From Kribbella capetownensis (lineage in GTDB: Bacteria > Actinomycetota > Actinomycetes > Propionibacteriales > Kribbellaceae), in NCBI RefSeq assembly GCF_004331485.1, contig NZ_SJKD01000008.1:248001-312000 (forward strand): 64,000 nucleotides of DNA. The letters are read 5' to 3'. The notes beneath the pieces are model-generated. The model searched no databases and was not told where the DNA came from. It saw nothing but the letters and a program-made list of their open reading frames with translations. Below are positions 26,448 to 34,306 of the stretch, one piece after another. Position 1 is the first letter of the stretch. Each line of letters begins with the position of its first letter. Position numbers and translations under genes: made by a program.

Positions 26448-27457
26448 ACGACGTACTACTCAAAGTCGACGACGTTCGTAAGGAGTTCCCGACCCATTCG
26501 AAGGAGGTGGTCCATGCGGTCGACGGGGTCTCTCTCGAGGTGCACAAGGGCGAGACGCTCGGGCTGGTCGGCGAGACCGGCTGCGGCAAGTCGACGCTGG
26601 CCCGCTGCATGGCCCATCTGTACGACGTGACCTCGGGCTCGGTCTGGTTCGACGGGAAGGAGATCAGCACGCTGTCGCGGCGGGCGATGCGGCCGGTCCG
26701 CCGCGAGGTCCAGGTGATCTTCCAGGACCCGTACGGCTCGCTGAACCCGCGCCGCCGGGTCGGCTCGATCATCGGCGACCCGTTCGCCATCCACGGCATC
26801 GCGTCCGGGCTGGAACGCAAGAAGAAGGTCCAGGAACTGATGGAGCTGGTCGGGCTGAATCCCGAGCACTACAACCGGTTCCCGGCCGAGTTCTCCGGTG
26901 GCCAGCGGCAACGAATCGGCGTCGCGCGGGCGCTGGCGCTGCGGCCGAAGCTGGTGATCTGCGACGAGCCGGTGTCGGCGCTGGACGTGTCGATCCAGGC
27001 GCAGATCATCAACCTGCTGGCCGATCTGCAGAAGGAGTTCGACCTGACCTATGTGTTCATCTCGCACGACTTGTCCGTGGTCCGGCACGTGAGTGACCGG
27101 ATCGCGGTGATGTACCTGGGCAAGATCGTCGAACTGGCGCCGACGCACGAGTTGTTCGGGCAGACACGTCACCCCTACACGCGGGCGCTGCTGTCCGCGT
27201 TGCCGGTGGCGGATCCGGACACGGCGGACAGCCGCGAGCAGATCATCCTCGGTGGCGACATCCCGGCCGCGACGAACCCGCCGGAGGGGTGCAGGTTCCA
27301 CACGCGGTGCCCGAAGGCGCGCGCCGACTGCGCCGCGGGTGAGCCACCGCTGATCTCCGTGCTCGACGACCAGCAGGACCACCGGACCGCCTGCTTCCAT
27401 CCGCTGACGATCGGCGAAGACATGTCGACCGCCGTACCGGACCTGAAGGCATCATGA
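26444..27457 (+). CDS. Oligopeptide/dipeptide ABC transporter ATP-binding protein (DppF-like)
   Basis: A 337-residue ATPase. It overlaps the previous gene by 4 nt (ATGA). Walker A is GETGCGKST, signature FSGGQRQR, Walker B LVICDEPVSALDVS, H-loop FISHDLSVVRH. The C-terminal cysteine-containing extension (EGCRFHTRCPKARADC) is typical of DppF/OppF. It pairs with 25467-26447 as a heterodimer driving uptake. Confidence 0.94.
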   Translation: MNDVLLKVDDVRKEFPTHSKEVVHAVDGVSLEVHKGETLGLVGETGCGKSTLARCMAHLYDVTSGSVWFDGKEISTLSRRAMRPVRREVQVIFQDPYGSLNPRRRVGSIIGDPFAIHGIASGLERKKKVQELMELVGLNPEHYNRFPAEFSGGQRQRIGVARALALRPKLVICDEPVSALDVSIQAQIINLLADLQKEFDLTYVFISHDLSVVRHVSDRIAVMYLGKIVELAPTHELFGQTRHPYTRALLSALPVADPDTADSREQIILGGDIPAATNPPEGCRFHTRCPKARADCAAGEPPLISVLDDQQDHRTACFHPLTIGEDMSTAVPDLKAS

Positions 27458-28380
27458 CCGCGGCCATCGAAATGGTCGACGTTGTCGACGAGCCCAAGGC
27501 GATCGAGGGCCGCAGTCCGTTCGTGCTGGCGTTGCGGCGGCTGCGCAAGGACAAGGTCGCGATGATCTCGCTGGCCGTGATCGTGCTGATCGTGCTGATG
27601 GCGATCTTCGCGCCGGTGTTCGCGGCGATCACCGGGCATCCGCCGAACGAGCAGTACCGCGACATCGGGCTGACCCCGGACGGGTTGCCGCGCGGGCCGA
27701 ACGGGACGTTCTGGCTCGGCACGGACGACCTCGGCCGGGACATCCTGGTCCGGATCGCGTACGGCGCCCGCGTCTCGCTGCTGGTCGGGGTCATCGCGAC
27801 CGCGATCACCGTCGCGATCGGCGTCGTCCTCGGGCTCGCGGCCGGGTTCCTCGGCGGGGTCGTCGACACGGTGCTCGCGCGGCTGATCGACGTCGTACTG
27901 TCCGTGCCGTTCCTGCTGGTGGCGATCGCGCTGGTGTCCGTCACCGGACCGAGCCTGACGGTGACCGTGCTGGTGATCGGGTTCTTCAGTTGGGCGTCGG
28001 TGGCCAGGATCGTGCGTGGGCAGGTGCTGTCGCTGCGCGAACGCGAGTTCGTCGAGGCCGCCCGGTCCCTGGGCGCCGGCGATCGGCGGATCATGTTCGT
28101 CGATGTCCTGCCGAACGTGCTGGCGCCGGTGATCGTCTACACCACGCTGCTGATCCCGGTGGTGATCGTGACCCAGGCGACGTTGTCGTTCCTCGGGCTC
28201 GGGCTACCGCCGCCAACGGCCGACTGGGGCGGAATGATCAGCGCCTCGCAGAACTACTACACGACCGCCTGGTGGTTCATCCTCTTCCCCGGCCTGGCGC
28301 TGCTGATCACGACGCTCGCGTTCAACCTGTTCGGTGACGGGGTCCGCGACGCCTTCGACCCCCGCGCAGATCGGACCTAG
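27454..28380 (+). CDS. Oligopeptide ABC transporter permease (DppC-like)
   Basis: A 308-residue permease with an N-terminal cytoplasmic stretch, a first membrane segment near residue 45 and the inner-membrane permease motif EFVEAARSLGAGDRRIMFVDVLPN (EAA loop). The FWLGTDDLGRDILVRIAYGARVSL segment is diagnostic of DppC/OppC. It overlaps the ATPase gene by 4 nt. It sits before DppB, whereas B-C-D-F is the more usual order. Confidence 0.93.
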   Translation: MTAAIEMVDVVDEPKAIEGRSPFVLALRRLRKDKVAMISLAVIVLIVLMAIFAPVFAAITGHPPNEQYRDIGLTPDGLPRGPNGTFWLGTDDLGRDILVRIAYGARVSLLVGVIATAITVAIGVVLGLAAGFLGGVVDTVLARLIDVVLSVPFLLVAIALVSVTGPSLTVTVLVIGFFSWASVARIVRGQVLSLREREFVEAARSLGAGDRRIMFVDVLPNVLAPVIVYTTLLIPVVIVTQATLSFLGLGLPPPTADWGGMISASQNYYTTAWWFILFPGLALLITTLAFNLFGDGVRDAFDPRADRT

Positions 28381-28382
28381 TG

Positions 28383-29342
28383 ATGGCACTCTTCCTGATC
28401 CGCCGGCTGGGCCACGGACTCCTGGTCCTCTGGCTCATCACGGTGGCCGTGTTCGCTCTGTTCTTCGTTGCCCCGAGCAACGTCGCGCAGACGCTGGCCG
28501 GCCGGCAGGCGACGCCGGAGACCGTTGACCTGATCAAGCACCGGCTCGGGCTGGACCTGCCGGTGTGGAAGCAGTACCTGCACTTCGTCGAGAACGCGCT
28601 GCACGGCAACCTCGGGTACGACTACTACCACCAGGTGCCGGTGACCACGATCATCGGGACGGCGCTGCCGATCACGGTCTCGCTGGCGCTCGGAGCCGCC
28701 GTACTGTGGTTGCTGCTGGGTATCTTCAACGGGGTCATCTCCGCGGTGCATCCACGGTCGTTGGCCGATCGCGGGCTGACGCTGTTCTCGTTGTTCTTCT
28801 ACTCGTTCCCGTCGTTCCTGCTCGGGTTGCTGCTGCTGTACTTCCTGTACTTCCGGCTCACGCTGGCCGGGTTCCACTGGTTCCCGGCAGGTGGATACTC
28901 TCCACTGACCGCCGGCGCCGGTGCCTGGTTCCAGCACCTGCTGCTGCCGTGGGTAGCACTGGCTTTGTTGCTTGCGGCCACCTATACCCGGTTGACCCGA
29001 GGCTCGATGCTCGACGTACTCGGCGAGGACTACATCCGGACTGCCCGGTCGAAGGGCATCCGGGAGAGCCGGGTGATCGTCCGGCACGGTCTGCGCAGCG
29101 CACTGACTCCGGTGGTCACGCAGTTCGGCATCGATCTGGGTCAGCTGATCGGTGGTGTCGTCGTCACCGAGACCGTGTTCAGCCTGCCCGGCCTCGGGCA
29201 GACCGCGGTGACGGCGATCAACCAGCAGGATCTCCCGGTCATCATCGGGATCGTCCTGTTCGCCTCCGCCGCGGTGGTGGTCGCGAACATCCTGGTCGAC
29301 ATCGCGTACGCCTTCCTGGATCCGCGGGTTCGACTCCACTAG
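28383..29342 (+). CDS. Oligopeptide ABC transporter permease (DppB-like)
   Basis: A 319-residue permease (from ATG 28383; GTG 28380 is an alternative) with an N-terminal membrane segment, the EAA loop DYIRTARSKGIRESRVIVRHGLRSA and about six segments. The FSLPGLGQTAVTAINQQDLPVIIG end is typical of DppB. Last gene of the operon, so the gene order is SBP-D-F-C-B. Followed by the inverted repeat at 29345-29445. Confidence 0.93.
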   Translation: MALFLIRRLGHGLLVLWLITVAVFALFFVAPSNVAQTLAGRQATPETVDLIKHRLGLDLPVWKQYLHFVENALHGNLGYDYYHQVPVTTIIGTALPITVSLALGAAVLWLLLGIFNGVISAVHPRSLADRGLTLFSLFFYSFPSFLLGLLLLYFLYFRLTLAGFHWFPAGGYSPLTAGAGAWFQHLLLPWVALALLLAATYTRLTRGSMLDVLGEDYIRTARSKGIRESRVIVRHGLRSALTPVVTQFGIDLGQLIGGVVVTETVFSLPGLGQTAVTAINQQDLPVIIGIVLFASAAVVVANILVDIAYAFLDPRVRLH

Positions 29343-29344
29343 TT

Positions 29345-29445
29345 GTACCGAAGGACAGGAGGTAGTGGCCGGCTGGTTGGCCCCTCAGGGGTGGGCCAAG
29401 CGGAGCCGCGCCGGTCAGCACTGACTACCTCCTGTCCTTCGGTAC
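29345..29445. repeat. Perfect 22-bp inverted repeat between transporter operon and panE-like gene
   Basis: The arms GTACCGAAGGACAGGAGGTA+GT (29345-29366) and their exact complement (29424-29445) enclose 57 bp that hold a second stem (TTGGCCC/GGGCCAA). The right arm covers the spacer of a candidate promoter, CTGACT at 29421 and TACGGT at 29443, ending 6 nt before the GTG start at 29455. It may be a terminator for the transporter operon, a protein-binding element or a small inverted-repeat element; no target-site duplication is seen. Confidence 0.6.
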
Positions 29446-29454
29446 GGTGGTGCC

Positions 29455-30447
29455 GTGTCGATCGTGGTGTACGGCGCGGGTGGGATCGGGTGCTACGTGG
29501 GCGGACGACTGCTCGCGGGCGGGGCCGACGTGGCGTTCGTCGGGCGGGAACGGATGGCGGCCGAGGTCGCGACCCATGGATTACGCCTGACCGACTACCT
29601 CGGTGCTGATCTCCGGGTTGCCGAGGTTCGGTACGAGACCTCGCCCGAGGCGGCCGGGGCGGCGGATCTGGTCCTGCTGACGGTCAAGTCGGCCGCGACC
29701 GAGGCCGCAGCCGACGAGTTGGCCGGTGTGGTCAAGCCGGGCACTGTCGTGGTCAGCTTCCAGAACGGCATCCGCAATGGTGACGTCCTGCGGGAGCGGC
29801 TGACGGACCAGGTCGTGGTGCCCGGGATGGTCCCGTTCAACGTCCTGAACCGTGGCCAGGGAGTCTTCCACCAGGGCACCGCCGGCGCGCTCGATGTCCA
29901 AGAGCATTCAGGTCTGGCGCCGTACGTCGGGGGCTTCGCAAAGGCCGGCCTTCCGTTGAAGCAGCACGACGACATCCTGCCGGTGCAGTGGTCGAAGCTC
30001 CTGCTCAACCTCAACAACGCGATCAACGCACTGTCGGATCTCCCGTTGCGCGACGAGCTGTCCCAGCGCACGTACCGCCGCTGCCTCGCCGCCGCGCAGG
30101 CCGAGTCACTCGCGCTCCTTGCTGCTCACGGCATCGAACCGGCCCGGATCCTGGCCGTGCCGATGCGCCTCTTCCCAGCAGTCCTCCGCCTGCCCGACTT
30201 CCTGTTCTCCCGCTTCGCGGGCTCGGTCCTCGCGATCGACCCGCTCGCCCGGACCTCCATGTGGGAAGACCTCAAAGCCGGCCGCCCCACCGAGATCGAC
30301 TACCTGAACGGCGAGGTCGTCCGCCTGGCCGAAGCCCTCGGCCGCAAAGCTCCGGTCAACGCCAAACTGATCGAGTTGATCCACAAGGCCGAGACCAACC
30401 ACCACCCCTGGCCCGGCCCCGAGCTACTCCGCGAACTGCAGCGGTAG
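29455..30447 (+). CDS. Ketopantoate reductase family protein (PanE/ApbA)
   Basis: A 330-residue NADPH-dependent reductase. The nucleotide-binding motif VVYGAGGIGCYVGGRLL is at residues 4-20. The catalytic Lys is in PVQWSKLLLNLNNAINAL, and the C-terminal domain ends with the EIDYLNGEVVRLA motif of the family. The canonical reaction makes pantoate from ketopantoate, but several paralogues act on other 2-oxo substrates. GTG 29455 fits a leaderless start. The 3' end overlaps the convergent GNAT gene by 24 bp. Confidence 0.9.
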   Translation: MSIVVYGAGGIGCYVGGRLLAGGADVAFVGRERMAAEVATHGLRLTDYLGADLRVAEVRYETSPEAAGAADLVLLTVKSAATEAAADELAGVVKPGTVVVSFQNGIRNGDVLRERLTDQVVVPGMVPFNVLNRGQGVFHQGTAGALDVQEHSGLAPYVGGFAKAGLPLKQHDDILPVQWSKLLLNLNNAINALSDLPLRDELSQRTYRRCLAAAQAESLALLAAHGIEPARILAVPMRLFPAVLRLPDFLFSRFAGSVLAIDPLARTSMWEDLKAGRPTEIDYLNGEVVRLAEALGRKAPVNAKLIELIHKAETNHHPWPGPELLRELQR

Positions 30448-31326
30448 CTCCGCGCGAACATCGACGCTCACGATGCCGTAGGTGAAGCCGAGGTGCTCGT
30501 TCAGCCGGCGCATGTTCTCGTTGCCGCGCTGGGTCCACGTGTAGATCTCGGTGATCCCGTGCTCGGCCGCCCAAGCCATGCTCGTTCGCTTCAAGGTCGC
30601 GGCGACGCTCTTGCCGCGCCAGTCCGGATGGACGGCGGTGTAGGCGACCTCGGCCCGCTCCGGTTGGTCCGTGTCGAGCATCAACCCGGCGACCCCGATC
30701 ACGTCGTCACCGACGACGGCCATGAACATCGCTGCCGGGTCGTTGATCCACTCGGTCTCCCACTCCTCGGCCGAGACGTCCATCGGTGCCGGCACATCCA
30801 GGTCGGGAAGAGTCGGCACCGCCACCTGCTCGTACGCCTTCGCCCAGAGCTCGGGCCGCTCGGCCACGGTCACGATCCGGTACGCCGTCGGCTGCTCCGG
30901 CCACCGCTCGGTGCCTATCGGGCGGAGCTGCTCGACCTGGCGGTTCGTCTCGGTGAAACCGAAACGCTCGGCGAACGCACGTGACTCCTCGTCGTCGACC
31001 GAGCAGCCCGCGAACTGGTAGCCCTCGGCAACGGCATGCTCGGTCAGCGCACGCAGCAACTCGGTGCCGGCCCCTTGCCGCCGGGCCTCGGGGCGGACCC
31101 GCGGCTTGACGGCCGCACGACCTGCCTCGCTGGAGTGATCCGACATCCCATTGCCCACGACCGCGCCGTCCATCACGGCCAGCACCAGGAGCCGTCCCGG
31201 CTTCGCCAGCTTCTGCAGCTCGGCCACACTCGGGCAGCGCTCGTACGGCTGCACATCGAGCCGGACCGCTCGCCAGTCCTCGTAGTCCTGCTCCGACTCG
31301 ACCGGCCGGATCACGATCTCACCCAT
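30424..31326 (-). CDS. Two-domain GNAT family N-acetyltransferase
   Basis: A 300-residue protein with two GNAT domains in tandem. The first (residues 1-150) has RVRPEARRQGAGTELLRALTEHA. The second (about 155-300) has YTAVHPDWRGKSVAATLKRTSMAWAAEHG and an IYTWTQRGNENMRRLNEHLGF end. Both keep the acetyl-CoA pyrophosphate-binding segment. ATG 31326 (MGEIVIRPVES) is chosen over an upstream in-frame extension because homologues start there. The substrate is unknown. Divergent from the 31430 gene. Confidence 0.88.
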   Translation of the reverse strand: MGEIVIRPVESEQDYEDWRAVRLDVQPYERCPSVAELQKLAKPGRLLVLAVMDGAVVGNGMSDHSSEAGRAAVKPRVRPEARRQGAGTELLRALTEHAVAEGYQFAGCSVDDEESRAFAERFGFTETNRQVEQLRPIGTERWPEQPTAYRIVTVAERPELWAKAYEQVAVPTLPDLDVPAPMDVSAEEWETEWINDPAAMFMAVVGDDVIGVAGLMLDTDQPERAEVAYTAVHPDWRGKSVAATLKRTSMAWAAEHGITEIYTWTQRGNENMRRLNEHLGFTYGIVSVDVRAELPLQFAE

Positions 31327-31374
31327 GGCCCCACCTTGCCCTACCCGGACCTGGTGCGCACTCGATTTCACTGT

Positions 31375-31387
31375 CTCAATATATGAG
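31375..31387. promoter_or_regulatory. AT-rich palindromic box between GNAT and thioredoxin-reductase-like genes
   Basis: CTCA-ATATA-TGAG, flanked by ACT and AGT, in the 103-bp divergent intergenic region. It stands out in the GC-rich surroundings and could be an operator or promoter element for either gene. Weak evidence. Confidence 0.3.
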
Positions 31388-31429
31388 CAAGTTCTTCTCG
31401 AATTGTGGATGTAACGGCACGATGGCGCT

Positions 31430-32311
31430 GTGATCGACGCAGCGGTGATCGGTGGAAGTGTGGCGGGCCTGCAGGCGGCGCTGACGTTGGGACGGGCTCG
31501 GCGCCGCGTGGTGCTGTTCGACGACAGGAAGGCGCGGAACCGGGCGGCCGAGCACGTCCACAACTTCCTCGGAGTCGAGGACACCGCACCGGGCGAACTG
31601 CTCGCGCTCGGGCGTCGGCAGCTGCGGGAGTACGACGTCGAGGTACGGGACTCCCGGGTCGAGGACGTGACCGCTGACGGCGACAGTTTCGTCGTCGAGG
31701 GTGAGCAGGTGCGGTCCGTCGTACTGGCGACCGGGCTGCGGGACGAGCTTCCGGATGTGCCGGGTGTGTGGGACGCGTGGGGTCGGTCGGTTGTTGCCTG
31801 TCCGCACTGCCATGGTTGGGAGGTGCGTGACGAGCCGCTCGTACAGCTCGGGATGCGCGGTCTGCCGGATCGCTCGGTTGTCCGGGCGCTGCTCCTCAGC
31901 AGGTGGAGCCATGACGTCGTCCTGTGCACCGATGGCGACGAACTCAACGGAGATCAGCTGGCCAAGCTCGACAAGGCCGGTGTGACGATTCGCACCGAGA
32001 GAGTCGAGGCCGTCGAGCCGTCCGATGACGACGTACGCGTGCTGCTGAAGGGTGGTGACACGTTGCTTCCGCGGGCCGTGTTCGTGGTCGTCCGGCAGCA
32101 TCAGCAGAGTGATCTCGCGACCGAGCTCGGCTGCGAGATGGCGGATGGCGCGGTCGCCGTCGACAGTTCCGGCCGGACCAACGTCCCTGGGGTTTACGCA
32201 GTCGGTACGACGGCCGTCCCCGCCCTGTTCGCGATCGGTGCTGCTGGGCACGCGAGCACGGCCGCCGTTGCGCTGCACGCGGACTTGCTCGACCGCGACC
32301 TCAGCTCATGA
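31430..32311 (+). CDS. Thioredoxin-reductase-like FAD/NAD(P) oxidoreductase
   Basis: A 293-residue flavoprotein. The FAD motif is AVIGGSVAGLQAALTLG at residues 5-21, and a redox-active CPHC pair lies in SVVACPHCHGWE. The C-terminal FAD region VPGVYAVGTTAVPALFAIGAAGHAS is typical. The NADPH-binding part is less clear than in true TrxB, so the electron donor and partner are uncertain. No thioredoxin gene is adjacent. GTG start. Convergent with idi; stops overlap by 6 bp. Confidence 0.88.
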   Translation: MIDAAVIGGSVAGLQAALTLGRARRRVVLFDDRKARNRAAEHVHNFLGVEDTAPGELLALGRRQLREYDVEVRDSRVEDVTADGDSFVVEGEQVRSVVLATGLRDELPDVPGVWDAWGRSVVACPHCHGWEVRDEPLVQLGMRGLPDRSVVRALLLSRWSHDVVLCTDGDELNGDQLAKLDKAGVTIRTERVEAVEPSDDDVRVLLKGGDTLLPRAVFVVVRQHQQSDLATELGCEMADGAVAVDSSGRTNVPGVYAVGTTAVPALFAIGAAGHASTAAVALHADLLDRDLSS

Positions 32312-32863
32312 CCGCGCGGCAGGCGGCAGAAGCTCAGGGTCCCCGACCGTCCACTCCCCTGGCGCTCCGCTGAGCTCGTCCAACTGCAGCAGGCACCACG
32401 GCGACAGGCCTGGTACGTCGCGCATCTCCGACCATTCGACCCAGCGGTACGACGCCACTTCCGCGGGATCGGGCGTGGGCTCGCCGGACCAACGGACCCG
32501 GTAGACCGGGCAGATCTCGTTCTCCACCACGCCGGTCGGCATCTCGGCGCGATAGCGGAACTCAGGCAGCACCAGTTCGACGCCGTCCGCGACGATCCCC
32601 AGTTCGTCGGCGAGCCGGCGCCGTACCGCGTCCGGGACCGGCTCACCGGGAAGTGGATGCCCACAGCAACTGTTGGTCCAGACCCCGGGCCAGGTCGGCT
32701 TGGTCAGGGCGCGCTGGGTCAGCAACACCCGGCCTGCGTCGTCGACCACGTAGCTCGAGAACGCCAGGTGCAGCGGGGTCGCGGAGTGGTGCACCGTTGC
32801 CTTGGCCTGGGTCCCGATCGCCCGGCCGGCGTCATCCAGCAGCACCACTCGCTCCTCCGTCAC
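32306..32863 (-). CDS. idi: Isopentenyl-diphosphate delta-isomerase type 1
   Basis: A 185-residue Nudix-fold enzyme that interconverts IPP and DMAPP. Conserved segments: HLAFSSYVVDDAGRVLLTQRAL, the active-site WTNSCCGHPLPGE (catalytic Cys) and RRRLADELGI (Nudix-like Glu), then the Glu in VENEICPVYRV. GTG 32863 (VTEERVVLLD) is taken because the upstream extension is not family-like. Divergent from tyrS; no other isoprenoid gene is adjacent. Confidence 0.93.
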   Translation of the reverse strand: MTEERVVLLDDAGRAIGTQAKATVHHSATPLHLAFSSYVVDDAGRVLLTQRALTKPTWPGVWTNSCCGHPLPGEPVPDAVRRRLADELGIVADGVELVLPEFRYRAEMPTGVVENEICPVYRVRWSGEPTPDPAEVASYRWVEWSEMRDVPGLSPWCLLQLDELSGAPGEWTVGDPELLPPAARS

Positions 32864-32911
32864 CCCCCGAGGGTAGGCGGATACCTGGCTGCGAGCCCAA
32901 TGGGGCGGTGC

Positions 32912-32926
32912 TACTCTGACGCCGTG
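32912..32926 (+). promoter_or_regulatory. Promoter of the tyrS leader transcript
   Basis: TACTCT at 32912-32917 followed by six bases and GTG/ATG at 32924-32929. This is the arrangement of a leaderless actinobacterial promoter and implies a transcript that begins at the tiny leader ORF. Confidence 0.5.
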
Positions 32927-32980
32927 ATGAAGCGACGCGTGGCATATCGACCGGCTCTGGGAGGGGCCGGCATTCGGTAG
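32927..32980 (+). CDS. Candidate leader peptide of tyrS (17 residues)
   Basis: ATG at 32927 opens a 17-codon ORF, MKRRVAYRPALGGAGIR, that ends at TAG 32980. It contains a single Tyr codon, TAT, which is rare in this genome. It begins about 10 nt after a -10-like TACTCT. Behind it, GGCTCTGGG (32953-32961) can pair with CCCAGAGCC (32999-33007), and an intrinsic terminator lies at 33011. The arrangement suggests ribosome-mediated attenuation of tyrS. The peptide itself has no expected function other than control. Confidence 0.5.
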   Translation: MKRRVAYRPALGGAGIR

Positions 32981-33010
32981 TCCCCACAACTCGCTCCACC
33001 CAGAGCCTCC

Positions 33011-33042
33011 GAGGCAGGAACCGACCGGGTTCCTGCCTCTTT
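33011..33042 (+). terminator. Intrinsic terminator in the tyrS leader
   Basis: A 12-bp perfect stem, GAGGCAGGAACC (33011-33022) with its complement (33028-33039), a 5-nt loop, then TTT. It lies about 57 bp before the tyrS ATG and about 30 bp after the leader ORF, so it would reduce transcription into tyrS unless an alternative structure forms. No alternative pairing that disrupts it was obvious to me. Confidence 0.75.
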
Positions 33043-33099
33043 CCGTTGCCGGAGGCGCTGTCGTGGCGAGGGTGCCTCCAGACCTGCTGAGAGGATCCC

Positions 33100-34302
33100 A
33101 TGAACGACCCGACCACGGTGATCGATCGATTACGCCGTACCACCGACTCCATCGTCGGCGAGGCCGACCTGCGGGAACGACTGGCGGCCGGGCGGCCGTT
33201 GCGGATCAAGTACGGCGTCGACTGCACCGCGCCGGATCTGCATCTCGGCCACGCGGTCAACCTGTGGATGATGCGGCAACTGCAGGACCTCGGCCACCAG
33301 GTCGTGTTCCTGCTCGGCGACCTGACCACTCGCGTCGGCGACCCGACCGGCCGGTCCGAGACCAGGCCGGTGCTGACGCCGGAGGAGATCGACGCGAACG
33401 CAACGTCGTTCCTGGAGCAGGTGTCGCTGGTGCTGCGCACGGATCCCGCGGTGTTCGAGGTACGGCGGAACTCCGAGTGGTACGACGGGATGCAGGTCGC
33501 GGAGCTGCTCGGTCTGTTCGCGCAGGTCACGCATGCACAGCTGATCGCGCGGGACATGTTCCGGGAGCGGGTGGCTGCCGGGCGGGAGATCGCGGTGCAT
33601 GAACTGGTGTACCCGGTGCTGCAGGGCTACGACAGTTTCGCGATGCAGAGCGATCTGACCATCGTCGGCACGGACCAGCTGTTCAACGAGCAGCTCGGGC
33701 GGCACTTCCAGCAGCGCTTGGGCGCGCCACCGCAGGTCGTGATCACGACCACGATCACGCCGGGCCTCGACGGACGGGCGAAGCAGTCGAAGTCGCTGAA
33801 CAACTACGTCGGGCTGACGGACCCGCCGCGGGAGAAGTTCGGCAAGCTGATGAGCATCCCGGACGACCTGGTCGAGCCGTACGCCCGCGTCTACACCGAA
33901 CTCCCTCTGGACACCGTCGCTGCAGTCGGCGCCGCGGCCGCGCACGGTGGTCCACAGGCTCGCGACGCCAAGCTCCGCCTGGCCGCTGCCGTGGTGACGC
34001 GCAACCACGGTGCGGGTACGGCGAAGGCCGAACTGGAGTCGTTCCGGCGCACGTTCTCTGACCGCAATCAGCCAGAGGACATTCCGGAGATCGTGGTCGA
34101 CCGGACCGTGAGGACTGCGCTCGATCTCCTCCGCGCGGTCCGGCCCGGCGACAGCAACTCCGAGCTCCGCCGGCTGATCCGGCAGGGCGCTGTCACCATC
34201 GACGGCACCCGGGCAGACGACCCGACGGAGACCGTCGACCTGGGCAACGGTGTTGTGATCAAATCCGGTGCACGTACTTGGCACCGGGTCAGACGACACT
34301 GA
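33100..34302 (+). CDS. tyrS: Tyrosyl-tRNA synthetase (KMSKS-type)
   Basis: A 400-residue class I synthetase. It has the HIGH-type motif HLGH at residues 48-51, the YPVLQGYDSFAMQSDLTIVGTDQLFN substrate region and KQSKS at 228-232 in place of KMSKS, and a C-terminal S4-like RNA-binding domain (ELRRLIRQGAVTIDGTRADD). This is the KMSKS clade of bacterial TyrRS (TyrZ-like), different from the KFGKS clade. A separate housekeeping copy elsewhere is possible. AGAGGAT is upstream of ATG 33100. It is preceded by a leader with a terminator. Confidence 0.93.
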   Translation: MNDPTTVIDRLRRTTDSIVGEADLRERLAAGRPLRIKYGVDCTAPDLHLGHAVNLWMMRQLQDLGHQVVFLLGDLTTRVGDPTGRSETRPVLTPEEIDANATSFLEQVSLVLRTDPAVFEVRRNSEWYDGMQVAELLGLFAQVTHAQLIARDMFRERVAAGREIAVHELVYPVLQGYDSFAMQSDLTIVGTDQLFNEQLGRHFQQRLGAPPQVVITTTITPGLDGRAKQSKSLNNYVGLTDPPREKFGKLMSIPDDLVEPYARVYTELPLDTVAAVGAAAAHGGPQARDAKLRLAAAVVTRNHGAGTAKAELESFRRTFSDRNQPEDIPEIVVDRTVRTALDLLRAVRPGDSNSELRRLIRQGAVTIDGTRADDPTETVDLGNGVVIKSGARTWHRVRRH

Positions 34303-34306
34303 TCAC

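Noticed and set aside
32927..33099. T-box riboswitch in front of tyrS
   Set aside because: The conserved AGGGUGGNACC-type antiterminator sequence is absent. A leader-peptide model fits better.
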